Source: MGIIb-O2 sp002494975 (GTDB lineage Archaea > Thermoplasmatota > Poseidoniia > Poseidoniales > Thalassarchaeaceae). From it: a stretch of 64,000 bases of DNA. Shown one piece after another: positions 8,903-17,692 of this stretch. Each line of letters begins with the position of its first letter. The stretch's first letter is position 1. Below the pieces are notes generated by a model. It was not told the origin of the DNA. It saw only the letters and a program-made list of their open reading frames with translations, and searched no databases. The stretch covers positions 186,001 to 250,000 of the forward strand of contig JAOMRN010000002.1 in assembly GCA_028355015.1 (NCBI GenBank), given 5' to 3'. A program made the translations under genes and the position numbers.

Positions 8903-9844
8903 TCATTCACTACTACTAGCGTCAGCATTACCGAAAATAGTTACTGCAATTACTGAACCTAATATCAATAATATTCCTGTAGATTGTTGAAAGGATGGTT
9001 GCTCTTGAAGAAGCAACAAACCCCACATTATTGTTAATACTGGTTGTAAAAGTACTGCAAATGAGGTTTTCGCACCCGGTAAACGAGGAAGAGCGTAAGT
9101 GATCGCGGTCCATCCTACTACTTGACAAAAAATAGCCAGGAAAATTAGCCAACCGTGACTTGGAAATGTTGGTTGGAAGTCAATAGGTTCAACCCCTAGA
9201 GAAGTTAAAGGCATTAAACCGATGAAAAGTAATCCAATCGCAGCACCTGCTGTAGCATCAAATTGGAGATTTTGAGCCGGCGCCATTTCTCGGTTAGAAT
9301 ATCTGTAAAGAAGCAAGAAAGAGGAGTAAAATATTGCTGCAAAAACTCCAGCTATAACTCCGCGAAAAGGATTTTCCCCATACGGTTCATCATCCCAAAT
9401 ACCAGATATTAAAACTAGCCCTAAAATTACTACAGGTAATGCAAGAATAATAGATTTATTCGGTTTTTCACCGAGAACTTTCCAACTAACTAAAGTGACA
9501 ATTATAACTTGAGAATTGCCAATCATTGTAGCAATACCAGTCCCTATGTAATCAATTGCAGTATGGTATCCTATGAAATCTAAAGATATTATTAGTCCTG
9601 CATAAAATGTCATTAATCTTGATTTTCTACTACGGGTATCCTCAGATTTTGAAAATAAAATAATCAATGCTAGAAAAGGTAGAGCGTAACTCATACGAAA
9701 AAAGGCGCCGGTAGCAGGATTCGTATCTGAATATTGATAAAACAAGGGAGCGAATGATATTAGAGTAGAACCAAATAAGGCAATTAACATATTTTTTCGG
9801 TCTTCATCGACCGACATTCGATGCACCTTACTCAGATTTCCCAT
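8903..9844 (-). CDS. EamA-family (DMT superfamily) permease
   Basis: Ten-helix inner-membrane transporter, 313 residues, with the two EamA repeats of five helices each. The first hydrophobic helix is MLIALFGSTLISFAPLFYQY and the last is QSTGILLILGSVIAVTIFG. The characteristic end of each repeat is seen in GTGIATMIGNSQVIIVTLVSW and RLPGAKTSFAVLLQPVLTIMW. Family members export or import amino acids, nucleotide sugars or other metabolites; the substrate is not readable. The start overlaps the glutaredoxin gene by 17 bp; a second ATG at 9817 is possible. It is the last gene of the rpe-bolA-grx-eamA run. Confidence 0.88.
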   Translation of the reverse strand: MGNLSKVHRMSVDEDRKNMLIALFGSTLISFAPLFYQYSDTNPATGAFFRMSYALPFLALIILFSKSEDTRSRKSRLMTFYAGLIISLDFIGYHTAIDYIGTGIATMIGNSQVIIVTLVSWKVLGEKPNKSIILALPVVILGLVLISGIWDDEPYGENPFRGVIAGVFAAIFYSSFLLLYRYSNREMAPAQNLQFDATAGAAIGLLFIGLMPLTSLGVEPIDFQPTFPSHGWLIFLAIFCQVVGWTAITYALPRLPGAKTSFAVLLQPVLTIMWGLLLLQEQPSFQQSTGILLILGSVIAVTIFGNADASSSE

Positions 9845-10163
9845 CGGAAATCATTTGTTGAAGTTCGCCACTTTCATACATTTCCATGGCTATATCAGAA
9901 CCGCCTATTAATTCGCCATTAATAAAAATTTGAGGCATCGTCGGAAAATCAGACCATGTGCAAATTGAAGGTATTGCTCGGGGGTCCGATGTCACATCTA
10001 CGCTTGCCCATTTATCTTCTAACTGGCCGAGAACCATTGCAGCCCTATTACTGAATCCACAACGTGGCTGTTCGGGTGTTCCTTTCATAAACAACACAAT
10101 TGGGTTGTTATCTACTATTTCTTGTAACTCCTCTGCTGTCCAATTAAAACTCATTTTATTCAC
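9828..10163 (-). CDS. Monothiol glutaredoxin, CGFS type
   Basis: Grx4/GrxD-type protein of 111 residues that binds a bridging [2Fe-2S] cluster with glutathione or a similar thiol and hands it to targets, often with BolA. The single-cysteine active site CGFS is at PRCGFSNRA near residue 36. The preceding IVLFMKGTPEQ and the downstream WSDFPTMPQIFINGELIGG with TMPQIF and the GG pair are the family's ligand-binding segments. It overlaps the bolA stop by 4 bp (ATGA-type coupling), so the two are almost surely co-translated. Rare in archaea, so probably acquired from bacteria; that last point is inference. Confidence 0.95.
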   Translation of the reverse strand: MNKMSFNWTAEELQEIVDNNPIVLFMKGTPEQPRCGFSNRAAMVLGQLEDKWASVDVTSDPRAIPSICTWSDFPTMPQIFINGELIGGSDIAMEMYESGELQQMISDGKSE

Positions 10164-10519
10164 TCCTTGTTTTCTCGACGAATGTGTACTCCAAAAAATT
10201 CTGTTTTCTTCTCAGAGTGGGGATCGAAAGCAGTATCTAGAGTGGATTCTGCTTGCTCAGGAGTCATACATTTCAAATCTAATGCGTGCACTATATTTTG
10301 AGCAATGTATGGCTTGAAATGATTAAGTATTGGTTTCTGTCTTTGTAATGGCCTAACACCATCGTATGATTTAGATATGATTCGGACATGAAAATGATCA
10401 CCGCTGCCATGTAAATCAGTGGCCTCAACAATGGCATCTGGAACCACTTCGAGGACCTCTGAAACCATCCACGCCTCGGTGACCATGTGCTCTCTATGAG
10501 GTTCGCCCTCTTTGAACAT
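10160..10519 (-). CDS. bolA: BolA-family protein
   Basis: Small Fe-S trafficking partner of CGFS glutaredoxin. The 119 residues include the BolA core: VVPDAIVEATDLHGSGDHFHVRIIS holds the conserved G-[SD]-H-F segment with the cluster-ligand His, and QRQKPILNHFKPYIAQNIVHALDLKCMTPEQA matches the C-terminal R-H-[RQ]-x-[IV]-x-x and HALxxK-x-x-T-P pattern. The C-terminal tail of about 25 residues is longer than usual. It lies 20 bp after rpe and overlaps the glutaredoxin start, making the classical BolA-Grx pair. The role in cluster delivery is taken from the family. Confidence 0.93.
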   Translation of the reverse strand: MFKEGEPHREHMVTEAWMVSEVLEVVPDAIVEATDLHGSGDHFHVRIISKSYDGVRPLQRQKPILNHFKPYIAQNIVHALDLKCMTPEQAESTLDTAFDPHSEKKTEFFGVHIRRENKE

Positions 10520-10539
10520 GGCTGAAAGATTGTTTCAAA

Positions 10540-11214
10540 TTAAAGCATTAAATTAATTTTTTCTAAGTTCTCTTCAATAGTTCCATTATTATTAATCAAA
10601 CCGCTTCCAACTACTGCTATATCTATGCCCCAACTCTTGACCAGCGCAGCGTTATGATGTTTAATTCCTCCATCGATCATTAATTTTGTAGAACGGCCCC
10701 CAGAGGACTTTTGAGAATCTATTGCTGATCTAAATTCACGGACCTTGGATTCCATCTCCGGTAAAAAAGACTGCCCACCTTTTCCAGGTACAACACTCAT
10801 TACAAGCACGAGGTCGAGATCATGTAAATAAGGCAATATTGCTGAGGGGTGAGTGGCGGGATTGAGAACCGCTCCTGCTTGACATCCTCGTGAATGAAGG
10901 TTTTTGATTAATTTAGAGATATTGTCTACAGCTTCAACATGAAAAATTACTAAATCGACCCCAGCATCTACATATTGTTCCCAATTTTCTTCAGCGTTTG
11001 TAACCATAAGATGGCAATCGAGAAATATCTCTGGACCTACGTGTTGACGAATACTTTTAATTAGGGCTGGACCAAAAGTTATTGTCTTATTTACTACCCA
11101 ATTCCCATCCATCACATCCAAATGAATCCATTGAATACCAGCAGAAATCGCATCATCCATTACTTTTCCTAATTCACAAAAATCCGCAGTGAGTATACTA
11201 GGTGTTATCTCCAT
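10540..11214 (-). CDS. rpe: Ribulose-phosphate 3-epimerase
   Basis: Interconverts ribulose 5-phosphate and xylulose 5-phosphate in the pentose phosphate pathway. The 224 residues form a TIM barrel with the family signatures: PSILTADFCELGK at the N-terminus, IHLDVMDGNWV carrying the metal-binding His/Asp pair, LDCHLMV, MSVVPGKGGQSFLPEM as the phosphate loop, and LMIDGGI near residue 190. The length is standard. First gene of the minus-strand run followed by bolA and grx; the divergent trx gene starts 121 bp away, so the gap should hold both promoters. The link to Fe-S genes looks positional rather than metabolic. Confidence 0.96.
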   Translation of the reverse strand: MEITPSILTADFCELGKVMDDAISAGIQWIHLDVMDGNWVVNKTITFGPALIKSIRQHVGPEIFLDCHLMVTNAEENWEQYVDAGVDLVIFHVEAVDNISKLIKNLHSRGCQAGAVLNPATHPSAILPYLHDLDLVLVMSVVPGKGGQSFLPEMESKVREFRSAIDSQKSSGGRSTKLMIDGGIKHHNAALVKSWGIDIAVVGSGLINNNGTIEENLEKINLML

Positions 11215-11335
11215 GTAATATGCCCTCTAATTAGTACGAGGAGCCGAGGGTACTCAATAGTTACTATGGTAATTATGATTGAAAATAACAAATTATTATT
11301 AGGGTGAGTTAGAAGTCGAGTTTATTGGTGAGAGC

Positions 11336-11653
11336 ATGGGACGGGTCGTAGATGTTAGTGATGCTGAGTTTGATATGGCAACAAGCAGTAGTGAATGGGT
11401 CCTAGTTGACTTTTGGGCACCTTGGTGCGGCCCCTGCAAGATGATTGCACCTATTCTAAATCAGATTGCAGCAGAAAAAGATATTACAATAGCTAAAGTG
11501 AATACTGATATGAATCCTCTTTCAATGGGTAAATTTGGTTTTAGAGGGATTCCTGCTTTAGTATTATTTCACAACGGTAAACCAGTTGACCAGATGACTG
11601 GGGCGAGACCTAAACCAATGTTTGACCAATGGTTAGGTAAATATATGGATTAA
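11336..11653 (+). CDS. trxA: Thioredoxin
   Basis: Small dithiol-disulfide oxidoreductase of 105 residues in the cytoplasm. The active site WCGPC sits in VDFWAPWCGPCKMIAPIL around residues 30-36, and the cis-Pro is in FRGIPALVLFHNGK. A GGTGAG at 11327-11332 just before the ATG can serve as ribosome binding site. It is divergent from rpe and its stop overlaps that of the convergent STAND ATPase gene by 4 bp. Typical in every respect. Confidence 0.97.
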   Translation: MGRVVDVSDAEFDMATSSSEWVLVDFWAPWCGPCKMIAPILNQIAAEKDITIAKVNTDMNPLSMGKFGFRGIPALVLFHNGKPVDQMTGARPKPMFDQWLGKYMD

Positions 11654-13197
11654 TCAAATTTCTGATTAATTTTAGTTGATCTTTCCTCGAGAGAAGTGCC
11701 AACTTCCCTTAATAATCGTGATCTCAATGCCTCATGTAGCCACATTCCATCTTCTAGTTCAAGCATTAAACCACGTTCTAGTAGACTAGTTGGAGGCTTT
11801 CCATTAAATTGTGAAACCTTAGCTAAAGTTTTCCATGGTACTGGTTTTTCGGCAACAGCCAAGAAAGCTAATAATTCTCTATGATCATGAGGTAAAACAT
11901 CTAGTATTTCTTCATCGAGGAATCGTAACCAATCTCGGTGTAAAGTGTTCCCATATATCTCTAGTAACTCAACAGCAAGAGGATGTCCGCCAGTAGCGGC
12001 GTAAATTTCTTCGGCAGGTGCATCATTGGGGAGATTCAATTGATCTATCCAATCTACAATTTCTTCCAAAGTTAATCCAGTCAAAATTAATTCTTCTACT
12101 TTGCCTCTGGTATGAACATCCCTACGATCATAGAATGCAAGATTTGTTCTTGAAATTAAAAATAATCTCATTGATGTCACCTCTGAAATTTGTAATAATG
12201 CTCCAAAAAGATGGTCCCCCTCTGGCCCTATGTTGTGAACATCGTCGAGAATTACGAATAAATCTGATGGTTTTACCTCTAAAATTTCCTTTTCATCCAA
12301 TAAATGTGCTATTAATCTTCTACGGAATAAATCAATATTAAAAGATGCACCTGGCTTTAACGGTAATGATTCTAAAACACCGTATGGGTCGGATAATTTA
12401 TCATCCGAACCTATCCCTATTCGATGAAGTAAACTAGTTGCTATACCAAGCGAAGAATCCCATGGCTGACATGGATAATACATAGCATGAATGTCTTTAC
12501 CCGAGGAAATCATGCTATCTATCCAAAAGGAAGTTAAAGTTGTCTTACCACAGCCCGCAATACCAGATAAAACAAACATTGGAGTTTCGGATTTGTACCA
12601 CTCGTCTATTGCTTTTTTTTCTAATGAACGACCATGCACATCCCTTGTTTCAGGAGGTCTTATGTGATAGGTTGAATGAGCACCTGACAATAAAGAAATT
12701 GAACCGGGATTATTATTTTTCTCTTCGGGACGTATAATTGCACCAAATCGGATATCTCCAAAATTAAGAACACCTTCATGTTGTGCATGCATTAAAACTT
12801 GTAGAAGAGTTAATCCAGTTTGTAATCTTGATGATACTTCATCAGCCCTGATTTCTAATAATTTACCTTTTTTATTTCGGATTAAAACATTAGTTGAACG
12901 GAGTTTTTCAATTCTTTTTCTGGATTCTAGGCGGCCTTCGTCTGTTAACTGCCATGTCTTTTGACGCCTTTCTTCGCCTCTAATCGCTCTAGTATGTTCA
13001 GAAACTAAACCATCAGTTACTAATTCACGCATCGTCCTTGAAACATTGGGTAAATGTAGTGCGCAGACTTCTGCAATACCTGGACGAGTCATTTCGAATG
13101 ATACAAGATAGTGGTCAGCCTGATGATCTTGCTCCCAAAGATGTACCATTATACGGTCTGAAACTGCGACATTAACTCTCGCATCACTAGCCGCCAT
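11650..13197 (-). CDS. Winged-helix / STAND-type P-loop ATPase regulator
   Basis: Probable signal-responsive transcription regulator of 515 residues. Residues 1-100 read as a MarR-like winged helix (MTRPGIAEVCALHLPNVSRTMRELVTDGLVSEH), where the second half is the recognition helix. A P-loop GIAGCGKT lies at 212-219, Walker B is LFVILDDVHN near residue 320, and FLISRTNLAF is a sensor-1-like strand. The following helices (LTLEEIVDWIDQL, ATGGHPLAVELLEIYG) match the MalT/AP-ATPase type with its conserved GGHP-L. A C-terminal winged helix ends in WLHEALRSRLLREV. No ligand-sensing repeats follow, unlike MalT. It lies 39 bp after the secreted hydrolase gene on the same strand, so it may control that gene. 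Confidence 0.8.
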   Translation of the reverse strand: MAASDARVNVAVSDRIMVHLWEQDHQADHYLVSFEMTRPGIAEVCALHLPNVSRTMRELVTDGLVSEHTRAIRGEERRQKTWQLTDEGRLESRKRIEKLRSTNVLIRNKKGKLLEIRADEVSSRLQTGLTLLQVLMHAQHEGVLNFGDIRFGAIIRPEEKNNNPGSISLLSGAHSTYHIRPPETRDVHGRSLEKKAIDEWYKSETPMFVLSGIAGCGKTTLTSFWIDSMISSGKDIHAMYYPCQPWDSSLGIATSLLHRIGIGSDDKLSDPYGVLESLPLKPGASFNIDLFRRRLIAHLLDEKEILEVKPSDLFVILDDVHNIGPEGDHLFGALLQISEVTSMRLFLISRTNLAFYDRRDVHTRGKVEELILTGLTLEEIVDWIDQLNLPNDAPAEEIYAATGGHPLAVELLEIYGNTLHRDWLRFLDEEILDVLPHDHRELLAFLAVAEKPVPWKTLAKVSQFNGKPPTSLLERGLMLELEDGMWLHEALRSRLLREVGTSLEERSTKINQKFD

Positions 13198-13236
13198 GAG
13201 TTATCCGGTACCTATGACTGGCATCAAGAGTTCGGA

Positions 13237-15063
13237 TTATTGTCCAGAAAGAATAGTCATACATTGAGGGTATTGCTCTTGCATAGGAGGAAGGAATAAA
13301 TTATCACAATTTTTATTGGAAATTGGTAGTGTTAAAACACTGCTAGTACCTAACCCTAAGGTAACAGCCATCGTAGAAACTGGACTCGGGATATAATCTT
13401 CTCCAGTTTGGGTAATTATCAGATTGATGCCGTCTCCTTCTGGTATAACAACATCCATTCCAAAGAATTCCATTTTGGCGATAACTGTTTCACCGGGAGA
13501 AAGGACTTCTCCCTCTTTACCTCCATTATGGAATCTTAAATCCATCACAGCATGGCCCAAATGCATTCCGTTACTTGCTTGGACCATTTCAACAAAAAGA
13601 TGACCGCTGGTTGAAAGTAAGGATATAGTAGCCTCTACGTGAAAAGTTGGTGTACCTATTATTCTAGTTTCGTTCTCGAAAAATGGGCATTCAATCGACA
13701 ATTGGGAACTGGACGTAATAGTTTCTCCTCCTCCGATAATATTACAATCATCCATATCATACTTCAACAAATCTGAATCTAAAGGAGGGTATGTCTGTTC
13801 AACTCTCCAACCTCCTATATTATCCTGTATTTCGGCGATTAATCTTGGTTCGGGGCCTTGATCTTTAAGATAATAATCAAACCACTCTAGTAAATCATCT
13901 GCCCAATCCCATCTAAGAGTGAATGGAAATGCTTCGGCGCCTCGGCCACTTGATAGTCCTTCATGACCACTTTTCCTATCTGGATAGTCGTGCCCCCATT
14001 GTCCATATAAGCCCTTAACATCAAATCCTGCATCGCGGAATATGTTATGTGTTGGAAATGCCATATGTGGGTCGACATTCCAATCTTGCATGCCATGAAT
14101 GATGTAGATAGATCCGTTATAATTCTCTAAAGCTCTATCGAGGAAAGTACGTTCTGACCAATAATCGCTTCCTAACCATGCTAGATTATCTCCAGACAGA
14201 TATGCAGCGGGACCGGCGTAATAGCCTTCTAAATAGCCTTCACAGGCATTTTCTGCATCTTCAAGATCTCCATCTAATCCAAAACTTCCATAGACTCCAT
14301 TATGCATTATTGCCCCTCTGGCTTCCATACTACCATTTCTCCACATTAAATCATGCGCCCCAATGAGTCCTGACATAGGAATTATTGTTTTCAGATATTC
14401 AGAACCCATAGCCGCAGCCTCCCAAGGAGTTGAACCGTCATATGACTTACCAATTATTCCAACTGCTCCGTTAGAAAATGGAGCTGACCCCAAATACTCA
14501 ACAGCGGCGTGGATTCCTCTTTGCTCATCAGTACCCATCAAATCCATGCAGTGATTGCTTTCACCTGTTCCAAATACACTAATTTGAGCTACCCCATATC
14601 CATGAGGTACAAAATTTTCAATCAAAAAACGACCTAATCGATCTGCGGGCGTTAATGCATCTACATCACCATCATCATAATATGGGCCTATTTCAGCAAT
14701 TATTGGAACTTGACAATTATCTGGAATTTCCGCCAAATCATAGTCACATCCATCTATAACAGGCAACCATAATCCAAGATGTACTTCAGCGTCTCCGGTA
14801 ATTCCTGCACCACCATCACTGGAAGTAATTGTCTTTACAGCAACATAAATTGACCTGACTTCACCTATTTCATATGAACCATTGATAGAGACTCTACTGA
14901 ATACATCATCAGCACGATATTGTAAGTTATATCTGTCTTCGACATCTGGTAACCAATGTGATTTCTCATCAATTGTTTCAGATTCATTATTACCAAAACA
15001 ACCTGACAACACAGGTGTAAGAAGCAATAACGCTAAGCATAGAGTCAACGACCTCTTAACCAT
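13237..15063 (-). CDS. Secreted CocE/NonD-type (X-Pro dipeptidyl-peptidase S15 family) hydrolase, lipoprotein
   Basis: Predicted extracellular serine hydrolase acting on esters, amides or peptides. From the ATG at 15063 the N-terminus is MVKRSLTLCLALLLLTPVLSGCFGN, a signal peptide with a lipobox (LSGC), so the enzyme is probably lipid-anchored outside the membrane. The ORF extends to 15090 but adds only hydrophilic residues before the signal. The nucleophile is in GIIGKSYDGSTPW (GxSYxG), the Asp is in HGMQDWNVDPHMAF and the His in GQWGHDYPD. The C-terminal 200 residues correspond to the jelly-roll X-Pro_C domain. Similar secreted peptidases are common in marine heterotrophic archaea that live on protein. 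Confidence 0.88.
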   Translation of the reverse strand: MVKRSLTLCLALLLLTPVLSGCFGNNESETIDEKSHWLPDVEDRYNLQYRADDVFSRVSINGSYEIGEVRSIYVAVKTITSSDGGAGITGDAEVHLGLWLPVIDGCDYDLAEIPDNCQVPIIAEIGPYYDDGDVDALTPADRLGRFLIENFVPHGYGVAQISVFGTGESNHCMDLMGTDEQRGIHAAVEYLGSAPFSNGAVGIIGKSYDGSTPWEAAAMGSEYLKTIIPMSGLIGAHDLMWRNGSMEARGAIMHNGVYGSFGLDGDLEDAENACEGYLEGYYAGPAAYLSGDNLAWLGSDYWSERTFLDRALENYNGSIYIIHGMQDWNVDPHMAFPTHNIFRDAGFDVKGLYGQWGHDYPDRKSGHEGLSSGRGAEAFPFTLRWDWADDLLEWFDYYLKDQGPEPRLIAEIQDNIGGWRVEQTYPPLDSDLLKYDMDDCNIIGGGETITSSSQLSIECPFFENETRIIGTPTFHVEATISLLSTSGHLFVEMVQASNGMHLGHAVMDLRFHNGGKEGEVLSPGETVIAKMEFFGMDVVIPEGDGINLIITQTGEDYIPSPVSTMAVTLGLGTSSVLTLPISNKNCDNLFLPPMQEQYPQCMTILSGQ

Positions 15064-15193
15064 ATAACGCGCGTCATTTATATCACTCATGAGTGTTTTC
15101 CATTACCGTTTGTGAGTTATAATAATAAAAAAAAATGGAAATATAGCCATAATAATAGATTAGTTGAAAAACTTCGGCATCAGAACAAAGAAC

Positions 15194-16069
15194 ATGGACA
15201 GTGAAAGAAAGAGGAGTCTCATTCGGCTTCAAAGAATGGAAATCACTGAGGCGGAAGTATACAAAAAACTGGCTAAAAATCAAAGAAATAAGAACAATAA
15301 GACGATTCTAGAACAAATCGCTGAACAAGAAATTAATCATTATAATATTTTAAAGAATATCACAAATATTGACGTTAAGCCCTCAAGAATAAGAGTGTTA
15401 TTGCACGTGCTGGCTTCACTCTTTTTCGGACTAACTTTTTCTTTGAAACTTATGGAAAAAATCGAACAAAGTGCTGCAAAGGAATATAGACAGTTGGGAC
15501 TAAATGATATTGCTAAAGAAGAAGATGAACATGAAGAAAAATTGCTTTCACTATTAGAAGAAGACGCGTTGAATTATCTAAGTAGCATCATATTGGGTCT
15601 TTCTGACGCACTAGTGGAGCTCACAGGCGCTCTTGCGGGACTTACTTTTGCATTTCAAGAATTAAGAGTGGTTGCATTAGCAGGGTTAGTGACTGGAATC
15701 GCTGCATCATTCAGTATGGCCGCGTCTGAATTTTTAGCAACTAAGGAGGAAAATTCTGAACGATCTCCGATTAAAGCAGCAATATTTACTGGAATAGCCT
15801 ATATGCTCACTGTAATGCTTCTAGTCACGCCTTATCTCTTGTTAGATGATACAAGCGCTATTATGTTAGGGCTTGAACCACATATTCAAGCACTTTGTAT
15901 TACCTTAATTATTGGTTTGTTAATAATTGCTTTATTCAATTTTTATGTATCAATAGCACAAGATCATTCTTTCAAGCAAAGATTTACAGAAATGACTAGT
16001 ATTTTAATTGTGGTAACTGGTATTTCTTTCGCAATAGGATTAATTCTTAGAGAATGGTTTGGTATATGA
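15194..16069 (+). CDS. Ferritin-like domain / VIT1-CCC1 family iron transporter
   Basis: Membrane protein of about 291 residues predicted to move Fe(II) or Mn(II) out of the cytoplasm, like bacterial MbfA. Residues 1-120 form a rubrerythrin-like four-helix bundle with carboxylate and His ligands (EITEAEVYKKLAKN, EQIAEQEINHYNIL, AKEYRQLGLNDIAKEEDEHEEKLL). The C-terminal VIT1 domain follows with about five membrane helices, beginning IILGLSDALVELTGALAGL and including SMAASEFLATKEE, the family's metal-binding signature. The TTG at 15164 is a weaker start; ATG 15194 is preferred. An A-rich stretch at 15121-15135 lies in the divergent promoter region shared with the CocE gene. Confidence 0.9.
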   Translation: MDSERKRSLIRLQRMEITEAEVYKKLAKNQRNKNNKTILEQIAEQEINHYNILKNITNIDVKPSRIRVLLHVLASLFFGLTFSLKLMEKIEQSAAKEYRQLGLNDIAKEEDEHEEKLLSLLEEDALNYLSSIILGLSDALVELTGALAGLTFAFQELRVVALAGLVTGIAASFSMAASEFLATKEENSERSPIKAAIFTGIAYMLTVMLLVTPYLLLDDTSAIMLGLEPHIQALCITLIIGLLIIALFNFYVSIAQDHSFKQRFTEMTSILIVVTGISFAIGLILREWFGI

Positions 16070-16149
16070 TTATCAGGTATAATTTAACTTAATAAATTTG
16101 AGAATGTCTAATCAAAGGGTTTGATTTAGAGTATTGATTCCGGTGAAGT

Positions 16150-17646
16150 ATGAATGCTTATGATGAACTATTAGCAAGATTGAAAGATATAGATTTGGTT
16201 GGCCAAATTGGAGGTTTATTAGGGTGGGATCAAGAGGTCTTGATGCCTCCAAAAGCAGCCGCATTAAGAGCCGAACAACTTTCGTGGATTTCAAAGACTG
16301 GCCATGAAAAATTGACCGACCCAAGAATAGGGGAATTGTTAGAAGTATTAGAACAAAAAGACAATTTAGATGAGGTACAAAGAGGAAATATTAGATTAGC
16401 TAGAGATTCTTATGATAAGGCTACAAAATTACCAACTGATTTTGTGGCAGAGATGGCAATGCATAAATCAAAATCACAAATTTCTTGGACTCGCGCAAGG
16501 GCAGAAAATGATTTTTCAATTTTTAGAGATGATTTAGCTAAAATGGTCGAGATGTCGAGGAAAAAAGCAGATTATCTTGGGTATGATGAAGTTAGATATG
16601 ATGCACTTCTGGATTTATATGAATCTGGATTAACTGTTTCACGGGTAGACCCACTTTTTGCGGGTTTAAGAGAAAATGTTGCTCCACTCGTGAAAAAAGT
16701 AATGCAAAGTGGAACGAAACCAGATATGTCTTGGGTGCATAACAATACTTGGAGTAAGAAAGGACAAGAGGGGTTGTCACAATCTATTTCTGAAGCCATT
16801 GGATTTGATTTTAACGCGGGTAGAAGAGATGCTTCAACTCATCCTTTCTGCGGTGGCCCAAATCCAGATGATGTGAGATGGACTACTAGATATGACGAAA
16901 AAGATCCTTTTGGATCATTATATGGTTCAATGCATGAAACGGGACACGGTCTATATGAGCAAGGAAGACCGCGGCACTTGGATTTTCAACCAACAGGTTC
17001 AGCAAACGGCTTGGGAGTTCATGAAAGTCAAAGCAGATTATGGGAAAATCAAATAGGTCGCTCCAGAGAGTTCTGCGAATGGGCATTACCAATTTGGAAA
17101 GAACACTTTCCTGAACAAATGAAAGGAGTTTCTGCAGAAGATTTGTGGCGATCCGTGAATTTTGTTGAACCAAGTTTGATTCGTGTTGAAGCGGATGAAG
17201 CCACATATAATCTCCATATTATGATAAGATATGAAATCGAGAAAAAACTCATTTCTGGAGAGATTGAGGTAGATGACCTTCCTGATGTATGGGATGATAT
17301 GTATGAAGAATTTTTAGGGATAAGATCCCCAAATAGGACATTAGGGGTACTTCAAGACATACATTGGTCGTTTGGAGCATTCGGATATTTCCCCACATAT
17401 ACACTTGGTAATTTATATTCTGCCCAATTACTAACTGCCGCTCGGAAAGAATTACCTAACCATGATGAACAAATAAGAAAGGGAGAATTTACCCCCTTAT
17501 TGGAATGGATGCGTAAAAATGTACATTCTCGGGGAAGTATCATTGAACCCTCTGAATTGATTAAAGAGGCAACTGGAAATGAACCTTCGCCAGATGATTT
17601 TGTTAAATATCTTCAAGATAAAGTAGAATTTTTGTATGAATTATGA
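16150..17646 (+). CDS. Carboxypeptidase Taq, M32 family metallopeptidase
   Basis: Cytoplasmic zinc carboxypeptidase that trims C-terminal residues from peptides; 498 residues is the usual length. The zinc-binding HEXXH is in GSMHETGHGLYEQG near residue 260, with the third ligand Glu in LGVHESQSRLWENQIG, both classic M32 signatures. Others are HPFCGGPNPDDVRWTTRY (M32 DxRxT motif) and IRVEADEATYNLHIMIRYEIE, and the GxxQDIHW motif occurs as GVLQDIHWSFGAFGYFPTY. It lies 80 bp after the iron transporter and 46 bp before the propeller gene. Function fits peptide scavenging together with the secreted hydrolase nearby. Confidence 0.96.
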   Translation: MNAYDELLARLKDIDLVGQIGGLLGWDQEVLMPPKAAALRAEQLSWISKTGHEKLTDPRIGELLEVLEQKDNLDEVQRGNIRLARDSYDKATKLPTDFVAEMAMHKSKSQISWTRARAENDFSIFRDDLAKMVEMSRKKADYLGYDEVRYDALLDLYESGLTVSRVDPLFAGLRENVAPLVKKVMQSGTKPDMSWVHNNTWSKKGQEGLSQSISEAIGFDFNAGRRDASTHPFCGGPNPDDVRWTTRYDEKDPFGSLYGSMHETGHGLYEQGRPRHLDFQPTGSANGLGVHESQSRLWENQIGRSREFCEWALPIWKEHFPEQMKGVSAEDLWRSVNFVEPSLIRVEADEATYNLHIMIRYEIEKKLISGEIEVDDLPDVWDDMYEEFLGIRSPNRTLGVLQDIHWSFGAFGYFPTYTLGNLYSAQLLTAARKELPNHDEQIRKGEFTPLLEWMRKNVHSRGSIIEPSELIKEATGNEPSPDDFVKYLQDKVEFLYEL

Positions 17647-17692
17647 AGATATGTACGAAAGCAACAAAGCATAGAAAGGATTAGGAATTGTG

